DNA of 6,300 nucleotides from Nevskiaceae bacterium (GTDB taxonomy: Bacteria; Pseudomonadota; Gammaproteobacteria; Steroidobacterales; Steroidobacteraceae), in NCBI GenBank assembly GCA_031277355.1, contig JAITMN010000297.1:1-6300 (forward strand), given 5' to 3'. Made by a program: the position numbers and the translations under genes. The notes beneath the pieces are model-generated. The model had not been told where the DNA came from, made no database searches, and worked only from the letters and a program-made list of their open reading frames with translations. Below are positions 1 through 5,875 of the stretch, piece after piece; position 1 is the stretch's first letter; every line of letters begins with the position of its first letter.

Positions 1-243
1 GCGCTGGATGTCACGATACAAAAGCAGATATTGGAATTGCTGCTGCAATTGGTGGAGCGGCACAACCTGAGCATGCTGTTCATCTCGCACGATCTGGCCG
101 TGGTGCGGTATCTGTGCGACCGCGTGATGGTGATGCGTCAGGGCAGGCTGCTGGAATCGGCGGCGACGGAGAAGCTGTGGGCCAGTCCGCAGCAGGCGTA
201 TACGCGGGAATTGCTCAGGGTGGCGGTTGACGGTATTCGATGA
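1..243 (+). CDS. ABC transporter ATP-binding protein, oligopeptide/dipeptide type (C-terminal fragment)
   Basis: Only the last 80 residues are in the window; the gene enters from the left edge in frame 1 and ends at TGA 241-243. The visible part begins with the D-loop (ALDV, residues 1-4 of the fragment), which follows Walker B in ABC ATPases. The switch-histidine motif (FISHDLAVVR) comes next, then a VMRQGRLLE strand and a tail with YTRELL. This order and wording are typical of the Dpp/Opp/Gsi/YejF group, whose ATPases energise import of peptides or similar solutes from the cytoplasmic face of the inner membrane. Walker A and the signature motif lie outside the window, so substrate and exact subfamily cannot be set. 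The last 29 bp overlap the 3' end of the convergent gene on the minus strand, leaving no room for a terminator between the two. Confidence 0.9.
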   Translation, partial: ALDVTIQKQILELLLQLVERHNLSMLFISHDLAVVRYLCDRVMVMRQGRLLESAATEKLWASPQQAYTRELLRVAVDGIR

Positions 244-1384
244 GGTGCATGCGGGTGCCGGGGGAGGCGAAGATTGCCACCTGGCAATAGCCGCTTTCCG
301 ATGCCCCCATTTTGATGATTGCGGGGATTTGTGCGGGGTCGTTATAGCCGATATCAGGTCCGCTACAGTGGACGATCAACTGCGTTATCGCGCCGCCCTC
401 GACGTCCCGCACGGCGAGGTAGGGAAGCAGCGCGAGATGTGTCCAATGTCCGGACTCGTCAACCTGCACCGTGCCAGTGAGGCTGGGGGCCGACTTGAGG
501 CGCACGAGAATTTTCTCGGCTTCCGATGTGATGACATCTGCTGCGTCGATCTTGCCAAGGGCTCGCAGGTACGCATAGGACTGGGCCGCTTCGAAGTCCA
601 ATCCCTGTGATGCCGCCAATATGAAGCGAAGCCGCAGCAGCTGGTCGGTCATTTCGCCGGGCAGCAAAAAATCCTGTTCCGACAGATCCAGTTTTTCGTC
701 GCTTAGCGGGTTGAGGTCGTTGAGCTTGGGACGTACAGGATCCGTAGCAGCACGCGCGGCATCGAGGGCGGCGTGCATCTTCCCGGTGCGAGCCAGTGTG
801 TTGGCCAGAGTGGCTTGCAGCACCGCGTATTCGTAGTTGAGTTTCGCTTTTTCGGTGAGCATCCATTGCGCATGATGGTGCGCACCCGGGAAGTCGCGCG
901 CGTCAAGCAGCTTGACTACCTTGTCGATCTCTTCGCGAAATTCCCGAGTGATGCCCGGTTTCATATTCATGCTGAAGCGCACAGGCAAGCGCAGGCCCTG
1001 TAAAGCGACGGGCTCGCCGTTCTCCATGGCGGGGTTAAAGCGAACCGATTGGGATACCCAACGCTTGACTGCCGGACCGAAAATATCGACATGGAATCCA
1101 TCAGGATCGATGCGGACATTAGTCGGCTTGCCCGATGCATCCAAGTCGAAGCGCGCAAACACCAAGCCTTCCATGCCTCTCCTTTGCGCGTTCTCGGGGT
1201 AGGCAAGCTCTTTGCTTGATCCTGACGCGATTGACGGGCGGCGTGGCGACGTTACTGGATTACCGATCACTTTCGGTGGCGTATAGGTGTTCGCCGCCGA
1301 TTCGGCGGGCGCATCCTGCGCCAGCGCAGGCTGTGCGGTGCAGGCGAGCAGTAGCGGCAGCAGCAACCAGCGCAAAGCTTTCAT
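215..1384 (-). CDS. Exported protein with TonB C-terminal-like domain
   Basis: The product is 389 aa from ATG at 1384. The frame stays open upstream, but this start puts a clean signal peptide first (MKALRWLLLPLLLACTAQPALAQD) and lies 14 bp after the preceding gene, behind a G-rich possible RBS. The signal could be cut after ALA (signal peptidase I), or Cys15 in LLAC could be a non-ideal lipobox, making it a lipoprotein. Residues about 58-139 read as a TonB C-terminal-type domain (AYPENAQRRGMEGLVFARFD, then DASGKPTNV and FNPAMENGEPV). Residues 145-320 look helical, perhaps TPR-like (ATLANTLARTGKMHAALDAA). The last 70 or so form a strand-rich region with two Cys that might form a disulphide. 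Canonical TonB has an N-terminal membrane anchor and a Pro-rich spacer before the domain. Here the domain is N-terminal and the spacer is absent, so an energy-transducing role is doubtful. It is the last gene of the leftward unit. The rest of the protein is not recognised. Confidence 0.8.
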   Translation of the reverse strand: MKALRWLLLPLLLACTAQPALAQDAPAESAANTYTPPKVIGNPVTSPRRPSIASGSSKELAYPENAQRRGMEGLVFARFDLDASGKPTNVRIDPDGFHVDIFGPAVKRWVSQSVRFNPAMENGEPVALQGLRLPVRFSMNMKPGITREFREEIDKVVKLLDARDFPGAHHHAQWMLTEKAKLNYEYAVLQATLANTLARTGKMHAALDAARAATDPVRPKLNDLNPLSDEKLDLSEQDFLLPGEMTDQLLRLRFILAASQGLDFEAAQSYAYLRALGKIDAADVITSEAEKILVRLKSAPSLTGTVQVDESGHWTHLALLPYLAVRDVEGGAITQLIVHCSGPDIGYNDPAQIPAIIKMGASESGYCQVAIFASPGTRMHLIEYRQPPP

Positions 1385-1398
1385 GACGCCCCCATGCT

Positions 1399-2034
1399 TC
1401 AAGTTATGTGCGGATGATACTCCAACACCGCCAGCTTCCAATCTTCCCCGCGCTTCACATAACGCGCTTGCAGCCTGCCTGCTTCCCAACGACGCTCTGC
1501 CAGCAAGCCCTGCAACCGCGCCATCTGCGCGGCGGTGCAGTCGCCTTGCAGTGGCGTGCCGATGGCCACATCCACATGCCATAACGCACGCGCGCCGAGT
1601 CGGTTCGCTTCCAACGTGATGCAGTCCTGATGCTGCCGCGCGTTGCCGCGATAGGCTTCATGCAACGCCGCGACGGTTTGCTCTCGATAGCCCACGCTCA
1701 GCAAATGCGCGATGCCAGCGCGGCCGCTGGCCGATTCGCCGCTGAGCGCCAGCGTGGCCTGCGCATCAAACAACTCTGCCACGGCTTCATAGTTGCGCTG
1801 CTCGATCAATTGAACGAAACGATAGTGCAGTTGACGAATCGCCTCACGGTCCTGCGCGCAGGCGAGTTGTTCCCGTGCTTCGACGTCTGTTGCAGGTTGC
1901 GATGGTGGCTGTTGCTGTGGCACCTGCGCCGTGCCTGCCAGCGACACACCCGTGGCAGTCACTCCCGCGCCGAGTGCGGCTCCGCCGTTGAGAAAGAACG
2001 CGCGGCGGCTGGTGTTGGCGTTGCTCGCATCCAT
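1399..2034 (-). CDS. Tat-signal SnoaL/NTF2-like protein
   Basis: The product is 211 aa. A longer frame begins at a TTG at 2049, but ATG at 2034 is preferred because a perfect AAGGAG lies 6 nt upstream of it. The N-terminus has a twin-arginine motif (SRRAFFL, residues 9-15), then a small hydrophobic stretch rich in Gly and Ala to about residue 36, so export in folded form by the Tat system is likely. Residues about 55-210 read as a SnoaL-like (SnoaL_4 type) cone fold: QDREAIRQLHYRF helix, ELFDAQATLALSG strand, RAGIAHLL helix, a strand with LWHVDVAIG, and the usual closing strand DWKLAVLEYH. Members of this superfamily include small isomerases, dehydratases, cyclases and ring-hydroxylating dioxygenase beta subunits. 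Asp62, Tyr71 and His153 are possible pocket residues, but no reaction can be assigned. A Gln/Pro-rich linker (residues 39-50) separates the signal from the domain. It starts 11 nt after the upstream stop and is followed by the TonB-domain gene. Confidence 0.82.
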   Translation of the reverse strand: MDASNANTSRRAFFLNGGAALGAGVTATGVSLAGTAQVPQQQPPSQPATDVEAREQLACAQDREAIRQLHYRFVQLIEQRNYEAVAELFDAQATLALSGESASGRAGIAHLLSVGYREQTVAALHEAYRGNARQHQDCITLEANRLGARALWHVDVAIGTPLQGDCTAAQMARLQGLLAERRWEAGRLQARYVKRGEDWKLAVLEYHPHIT

Positions 2035-2040
2035 CACGCG

Positions 2041-2046
2041 CTCCTT
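2041..2046 (-). promoter_or_regulatory. Ribosome binding site that decides the SnoaL-like start
   Basis: Reading leftward, the sequence is TGAAGGAG followed by CGCGTG and ATG. The AAGGAG core shares its first A with the TGA stop of the upstream MoaF-like gene and sits 6 nt from the ATG at 2034. This supports that ATG over the TTG at 2049. Ribosomes ending the first gene would finish on the site that starts the second, which suggests translational coupling. Confidence 0.75.
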
Positions 2047-3824
2047 CAAGCCTGGATGCCAACGTACTGCTGAATGTTGAACCGGCCCGCATGCCGTGCG
2101 CGTGCGCCAATCACATTCAGCGTCAGCCCTCGCGTGCCCAGGTGATAGCCAAAGCCCGCATCGTGCATCGTGCGCGAGTTGTAGCAGATCACGCCCAGCG
2201 TGCCGTTACAGGCTTCCTCGATCCACGCCATGATGTAGACGCCATCGCGCAGCTTGGAATACCAGCCGGGGGAACTCCACTGCATGCCGCCGGAACCATC
2301 GGGGTTGAAGATCACCCACGAGTAGGATTGCGGCGTGGTGTAGAAGTGCATCGACGTGAGTCCGGGGTTGCCCCGCTGGTAGTTCCACGTCACGCACTCG
2401 CCGACCATTTCATCGGTCCAGCCATGACGCACGTACAGCGGCGGCGTGGGGCCGCCAGCCGTCTGGAACGTGCCGAAGTGATGGCTCACCGAAGTTTCGT
2501 TGTTGCGATACGGCGTGCCGGTCGTGCCTTTGACAACGGTGGTGAGACCGTTCTTCATGTCGAACGCAACCATCGCGCAGGAACGCGGATACTCGGCGTC
2601 GAGAAAGTGCGCGAAGAAGAACAGGTCTTCGTCCGGCTCATACATCTCATACCAGGCTTCACGCCAATCGGCGTCGCCCGAATAGCGCCAGCGCAGTTTC
2701 TTGTCGTCCACAAAATCGTAGTCGAGCGCCGGCCCGCCGTTGTCGGTGCGCACGACCATCTTTCTGCCTGCGAACTTCGTGACCCGCTCGCTCTTGTAGC
2801 CGCCCATGTTGGATGAGCCGCTGCCCGCGCCATCGCCAAAGGCATGCGCGTTGTTGATGGCCTGTTCGCGCGCTTCGGCGTCGGTCATGATCTCGAAGGT
2901 TTCAATCGGCCGGTACACGCGCCGCGCGCCGCGCGTGTCGGCGTTGTTGCCGAACACTTCGAAGGTGGCGATCTGCCCGGTGATCTTGCCGTTGCCGGTG
3001 AACAGCCGGTATTCCAGCAAGTCTTTCTCGGTCAATCCCAGCCGCACGCCTTTTTGCGTCATGTTGAACAGGTCGATGACTTGCAGCGTGAAGGCGCCCG
3101 AGAATTCCGATTCGATGCGCGAGTAGATGAATTGATGATCGTCGATCATCACGTAGTCCGATGGTGAGCAGAACGTCAGTTCGCCGCCGGTGCGCGTCAG
3201 TTCGTTGAAGTTGGAAGAAATGATCGACAGATAAAATTCCAGCAGTTCAGTGCCGTCGTCCTGGGTCCAGTGGATGCCCTTGCCTTCGAGTCGATTGGTC
3301 CACACATGACGCTCGGCGGGTTTGGAGCGGCCGTCGTCCACCACGCCAAACCACACCTGACGCATCACCTCGCGGTTGCGGCGGCCCATCCTGAACTGCG
3401 GCGCGCGCTTGGCTGCTTCGGCGGCGGCGGTTTCCTGCTTCGCGTACTCACTGAAAGAAACTTCAAACACCGTGGCAAGACCGTGATGGGTGTCCACCAC
3501 GAGGTTATAGCCGCGCTGCGTGCCGGGAATCATGTGCGAGATCAGCACCAGATTGCGGCTGGGCAGCGCGCCATAGCCGGTGGCAATGGCCGGGCCGCCG
3601 TTCTCCGACAATGTGAGATCGCGCGCGGTGCGGAAGTCGTATTCCAGCGTGGGGCCGTCATCGGTGATGATTTTCAGCCGCTGGCCCGTCAGCACTGCCG
3701 AAGGGCTCGATGGCGCAGTGGGGCCGCTGATGGCCGGTTGCAGCGCCTGGGCAACCTGATCTTCGGACAGGTCGCTCCAGTTCATGCGGTGCAGCGGCAA
3801 TGGTTGGTAGTTGCGCCTGGACAT
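2046..3824 (-). CDS. Tandem MoaF-like domain protein
   Basis: The product is 592 aa from ATG at 3824, with AGGAG 9 nt upstream. No signal peptide or membrane segment is visible, so it is probably cytoplasmic. The sequence fits the MoaF family, whose members have lipocalin-like beta-barrel folds; single-copy proteins are roughly half this length. Two related halves can be read by eye. In half 1, ITDDGPTLEYDF (53-64), LVLISHMIPG...LVVDTHHGLATVF (92-120), RHVWTNRLEGKGIHW (172-186) and DYVMIDDHQFIYSRIE (223-238). In half 2, RTDNGGPALDYDF (359-371), LFFFAHFLDA...MVAFDMKNGLTTV (401-430), RHGWTDEMVGECVTW (466-480) and WYSKLRDGVYIMAWIE (521-536). A less conserved linker (about 292-350) with a Gly/Ser stretch joins them. 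In spite of the family name, no moa cofactor genes are nearby; I recall that moa in Klebsiella also denotes the monoamine regulon, so the name says little about function. A ligand-binding or enzymatic role for a small organic molecule is inference. It is the first gene of the leftward unit. Confidence 0.8.
   Translation of the reverse strand: MSRRNYQPLPLHRMNWSDLSEDQVAQALQPAISGPTAPSSPSAVLTGQRLKIITDDGPTLEYDFRTARDLTLSENGGPAIATGYGALPSRNLVLISHMIPGTQRGYNLVVDTHHGLATVFEVSFSEYAKQETAAAEAAKRAPQFRMGRRNREVMRQVWFGVVDDGRSKPAERHVWTNRLEGKGIHWTQDDGTELLEFYLSIISSNFNELTRTGGELTFCSPSDYVMIDDHQFIYSRIESEFSGAFTLQVIDLFNMTQKGVRLGLTEKDLLEYRLFTGNGKITGQIATFEVFGNNADTRGARRVYRPIETFEIMTDAEAREQAINNAHAFGDGAGSGSSNMGGYKSERVTKFAGRKMVVRTDNGGPALDYDFVDDKKLRWRYSGDADWREAWYEMYEPDEDLFFFAHFLDAEYPRSCAMVAFDMKNGLTTVVKGTTGTPYRNNETSVSHHFGTFQTAGGPTPPLYVRHGWTDEMVGECVTWNYQRGNPGLTSMHFYTTPQSYSWVIFNPDGSGGMQWSSPGWYSKLRDGVYIMAWIEEACNGTLGVICYNSRTMHDAGFGYHLGTRGLTLNVIGARARHAGRFNIQQYVGIQA
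3133..3151. repeat. Perfect 19-bp palindrome inside the MoaF-like gene
   Basis: TGATGATCG, one central T, then CGATCATCA gives two perfect 9-bp arms. On the coding (minus) strand it falls in the codons for VMIDDHQ, which lie in the strand conserved between the two halves of the protein. Coding constraint alone could produce it. It could form a short hairpin or bind a dimeric regulator, but there is no supporting context. Confidence 0.5.
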
Positions 3825-3868
3825 CGTGTTGCGCTCCTGCGAGCTCCCCGGCTCGGGATTATCATTGC

Positions 3869-3874
3869 ATTATA
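3869..3874 (-). promoter_or_regulatory. Putative -10 element of the leftward operon
   Basis: The minus strand carries a consensus TATAAT here, in the only AT-rich island (about 3859-3876) of the 127-bp divergent region. Transcription would start near 3862 and give a leader of about 38 nt before the ATG at 3824. At 17-18 bp spacing the -35 region reads CGACCG or similar, a poor match to TTGACA, so an activator or a weak promoter is possible. No equally good promoter was found for the rightward SulP gene; the overlapping TATATA at 3871-3876 on the plus strand is the best candidate, also without a good -35. Confidence 0.45.
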
Positions 3875-3951
3875 TACGCTGCATCGGCGCGCGGTCGGCA
3901 CGGGGCTGGCAGGCGCGCAGTCGTTTGCGCAATTCAAGGAATCTTTCGAAA

Positions 3952-5634
3952 ATGATCGCGCTGCTGGAAGCTCATCGTGCCGGCCTGTTTGGCCGGGCGC
4001 ATCTTTGGCGCAATGTAACGGCGGGTCTGGTCGTCGGCGTCGTTGCGATGCCGCTGGCGATGGCCTTTGCCATTGCCTCCGGCGCCAAGCCGCAGCAGGG
4101 GTTGTACACCGCCATCATCGCCGGCCTTGCCACCGCGCTGTTCGGCGGCACGCGCGTGCAGATTTCCGGGCCCACCGGCGCGTTCATCGCAGTGCTTGCG
4201 GGAATCACCGCGCAGTACGGCATCCCGGGGTTGCAGGTCGCCACGCTGATGGCCGGCGCGATACTGCTTGCGATGGGATTGGGGCGTCTGGGCAGCGTGA
4301 TTCGTTTCATTCCCGATCCGGTGATCGTGGGGTTCACGTCGGGCATCGCGGTGATCATCTGGGTGGGGCAGTGGGAGTATTTCTTCGGCCTGCCCAAGCC
4401 CGGCCCCACCGAACATTTTCACGAGAAATTGTGGGAATTGCTGCAAGCGCTGCCAACGCTCAATCTGCCCACCACGCTGATTGGTCTGGGCACGCTCGTC
4501 GTCGTGATGGGCGGTGCGCAGATTTTTCCGAAGATTCCCGGCATGCGACGCATACCCGCGCCATTGGTGGCGATGCTGCTGGCCACCGCCGTGCAGGCCA
4601 TCTGGCATTTTCCAAATGTGGCGACATTGGAATCGGCATTCGGCGGCATTGCGCGTGAATTGCCGAGTCTGTCGGTTCCGCATGTCACCGTGCCGATGCT
4701 GTTGCAGTTGATCGGGCCGGCCTTTGCGATTGCATTGCTTGGCGCCATCGAATCGTTGTTGACCGCCGTGGTGGCCGACGGCATGTCCGGCACGCGCCAC
4801 GACTCCAATCAGGAGTTGGTGGGGCAGGGGATTGCGAATCTGCTGTCGCCGCTGTTCGGCGGTTTTGCCGCCACCGGCGCGATTGCGCGCACGGCAACGA
4901 ACATCCGCAATGGCGCAACCAGTCCGCTGGCGGCGGTGATTCACTGCGCGTTGCTGGTGTTGGTGATCGTCGTGTTCGCGCCTTATGCCGGCGCGATTCC
5001 GCTGACGGCGCTGGCGGCAATTTTGTTCTCCGTGGCTTGGAACATGGCCGATGTGCCGCATTTCCTGCGCGTGCTGCGGCGTGCGCCGTTGACCGACCGA
5101 TTGTTGCTGCTGGTGACTTCGCTGCTGACGGTGTTCGTCGATCTGGTCGTTGCGGTGAATGTCGGCGTCGTGATCGCGGCGCTGCTGTTCATGCGCCGCA
5201 TGTCCGAAACGGTGCAGGTGCAGCAGCAGGATTTCGACATCGACCACGAACCGGAAGTGGCGCTGCCCAAAAGCGTGATGGTCTACGGCATCGACGGCCC
5301 GTTCTTCTTTGGTGCGGCCGAGAAACTGGAACGCACCCTGGAGCGCGTGCCGATGGGCATCGCCACCGTCGTGCTGCGGCTGGGGCGCGTGCCGTTCATC
5401 GACGCCACCGGATTGCAGACGCTGAGCGAAGTGATCGAGCGCTTCGGCAAGCGCAATGTGCGCGTGCTGCTCTGCGGCGTGCATTCGGAGTTGAAGGAAT
5501 TGCTGGATCAGGCCGGAATTCCGGCGCTGCTGGAGGCCGGCGGCGTGTGCGCGTCCATGCGCGAGGTCGCGGAGCGCGTGGCGGGGCCGGCGGTGGGCCG
5601 GGCGGCCCCGGTGGGGCCGGTATCGGGTGATTGA
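3952..5634 (+). CDS. SulP-family anion permease with STAS domain
   Basis: The product is 560 aa from ATG at 3952, with AAGGA at 3936-3940, 11 nt before it (slightly long). The frame extends back to 3811 but that would run into the divergent gene, and the text before the ATG does not look like SulP. Family features appear in order: an early hydrophobic stretch with GLVVGVVAMPLAMAFAIASG (25-44), GLYTAIIAGLATALFGG (50-66), the QISGPTGAF motif (70-78), PDPVIVGFTSG (121-131), GAIESLLTAVVADG (264-277), and the signature DSNQELVGQGIANLLSPLFG (284-303) followed by GAIARTATNIRNGATSP. The membrane part ends near residue 413. A STAS domain follows (about 438-545), with FIDATGLQTL (482-491) at the usual phosphorylation or nucleotide-binding loop. 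Family members move sulfate, bicarbonate or dicarboxylates across the inner membrane; the sequence does not tell which. The last 15 or so residues are a low-complexity Gly/Pro/Ala tail. No sulfur-assimilation or carbonic anhydrase gene is adjacent, and it appears to stand alone. Confidence 0.95.
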   Translation: MIALLEAHRAGLFGRAHLWRNVTAGLVVGVVAMPLAMAFAIASGAKPQQGLYTAIIAGLATALFGGTRVQISGPTGAFIAVLAGITAQYGIPGLQVATLMAGAILLAMGLGRLGSVIRFIPDPVIVGFTSGIAVIIWVGQWEYFFGLPKPGPTEHFHEKLWELLQALPTLNLPTTLIGLGTLVVVMGGAQIFPKIPGMRRIPAPLVAMLLATAVQAIWHFPNVATLESAFGGIARELPSLSVPHVTVPMLLQLIGPAFAIALLGAIESLLTAVVADGMSGTRHDSNQELVGQGIANLLSPLFGGFAATGAIARTATNIRNGATSPLAAVIHCALLVLVIVVFAPYAGAIPLTALAAILFSVAWNMADVPHFLRVLRRAPLTDRLLLLVTSLLTVFVDLVVAVNVGVVIAALLFMRRMSETVQVQQQDFDIDHEPEVALPKSVMVYGIDGPFFFGAAEKLERTLERVPMGIATVVLRLGRVPFIDATGLQTLSEVIERFGKRNVRVLLCGVHSELKELLDQAGIPALLEAGGVCASMREVAERVAGPAVGRAAPVGPVSGD

Positions 5635-5657
5635 GGCGCGCTGGGGTGGTTGGAGGG

Positions 5658-5687
5658 CGGGCAGGCGAGGGCTGCTTGCCCTGCCCG
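5658..5687 (+). terminator. Possible terminator hairpin after the SulP gene
   Basis: CGGGCAGG (5658-5665) pairs with CCTGCCCG (5680-5687). Inside it, CGAG (5666-5669) pairs with CTTG (5675-5678) with one G-U, leaving loop GGCTG and a single bulged C at 5679. The 12-bp GC-rich stem begins 23 nt after the SulP stop. What follows is GTTCCC rather than a T run, so intrinsic termination may be weak. Confidence 0.45.
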
Positions 5688-5704
5688 GTTCCCGCCCCTA
5701 GAAT
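5676..5704 (+). promoter_or_regulatory. Promoter of tRNA-Arg
   Basis: TTGCCC (5676-5681, 4 of 6 matches to the sigma-70 -35) and TAGAAT (5699-5704, 5 of 6 matches to the -10) are exactly 17 bp apart. Transcription would start near 5711, about 8 nt before the mature tRNA 5' end. The stretch after the -10 (GCGCGTCCCC) is a GC-rich discriminator of the kind linked to stringent control of stable RNA genes; that regulation is inferred. The -35 lies in the 3' arm of the hairpin at 5658-5687. Confidence 0.65.
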
Positions 5705-5718
5705 GCGCGTCCCCTTGC

Positions 5719-5795
5719 GCGCCCGTAGCTCAGTTGGATAGAGCGTCTGGCTACGAACCAGAAGGTCGGGAGTTCGAATCTCTCCGGGCGCGCCA
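5719..5795 (+). tRNA. tRNA-Arg (anticodon ACG)
   Basis: A full cloverleaf can be folded by eye. The acceptor stem is GCGCCCG (5719-5725) with CGGGCGC (5785-5791), all pairs intact. The D stem is GCTC/GAGC (5728-5731/5741-5744). The anticodon stem is TCTGG/CCAGA (5746-5750/5758-5762) around loop CTACGAA, with anticodon ACG at 5753-5755. The T stem is GGGAG/CTCTC (5768-5772/5780-5784, one G-U) around TTCGAAT. The discriminator is G5792 and CCA is encoded at 5793-5795. The wobble A is normally deaminated to inosine in bacteria by TadA, so this tRNA would read CGU, CGC and CGA. It is expressed from its own promoter just upstream. Confidence 0.98.
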
Positions 5796-5875
5796 AGTCA
5801 TTGAAAAATAATAATAAATTTCCATATCGACAAGTGCCAAAGCAAATTGGGTAACAGATCGAACCGATAGCTGCG
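5796..5875. other. AT-rich junction downstream of tRNA-Arg
   Basis: This 80-bp gap is unlike the rest of the window, with G+C near 35-40% and a run made almost only of A and T at about 5804-5820 (TTGAAAAATAATAATAAATT). No gene, clear hairpin or second copy of the tRNA 3' end was found in it. On the minus strand the run is T-rich and could help end transcription of the gene arriving from the right. An attachment-site junction is possible but not shown. Confidence 0.5.

Noticed and set aside
1385..1582. 66-residue N-terminal extension of the TonB-domain frame
   Set aside because: The added sequence overlaps the SnoaL-like gene, is Arg/Ala/Gly-rich without a domain, and would bury an evident signal peptide.
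2046..3824. Molybdenum cofactor biosynthesis as the function of the MoaF-like gene
   Set aside because: No moa, mob or moe genes and no molybdoenzyme are present in the window, and the family name is not proof of such a role.
3811..3951. 47-residue N-terminal extension of the SulP frame
   Set aside because: It would overlap the divergent gene and its promoter region, and a usable RBS precedes the ATG at 3952.
3270..4658. 462-aa plus-strand frame spanning the MoaF-like gene and SulP
   Set aside because: It runs antisense to one strong gene and out of frame in another, and its composition is shadow-like.
3934..5484. 516-aa minus-strand frame opposite the SulP gene
   Set aside because: It is rich in His, Gln, Arg and Asp as expected from the reverse of a membrane-protein gene in GC-rich DNA, and has no recognisable domain.
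5643..5671. Four G-runs that could form a G-quadruplex
   Set aside because: One loop is 8 nt, beyond the usual limit, and the local composition is G-rich anyway.
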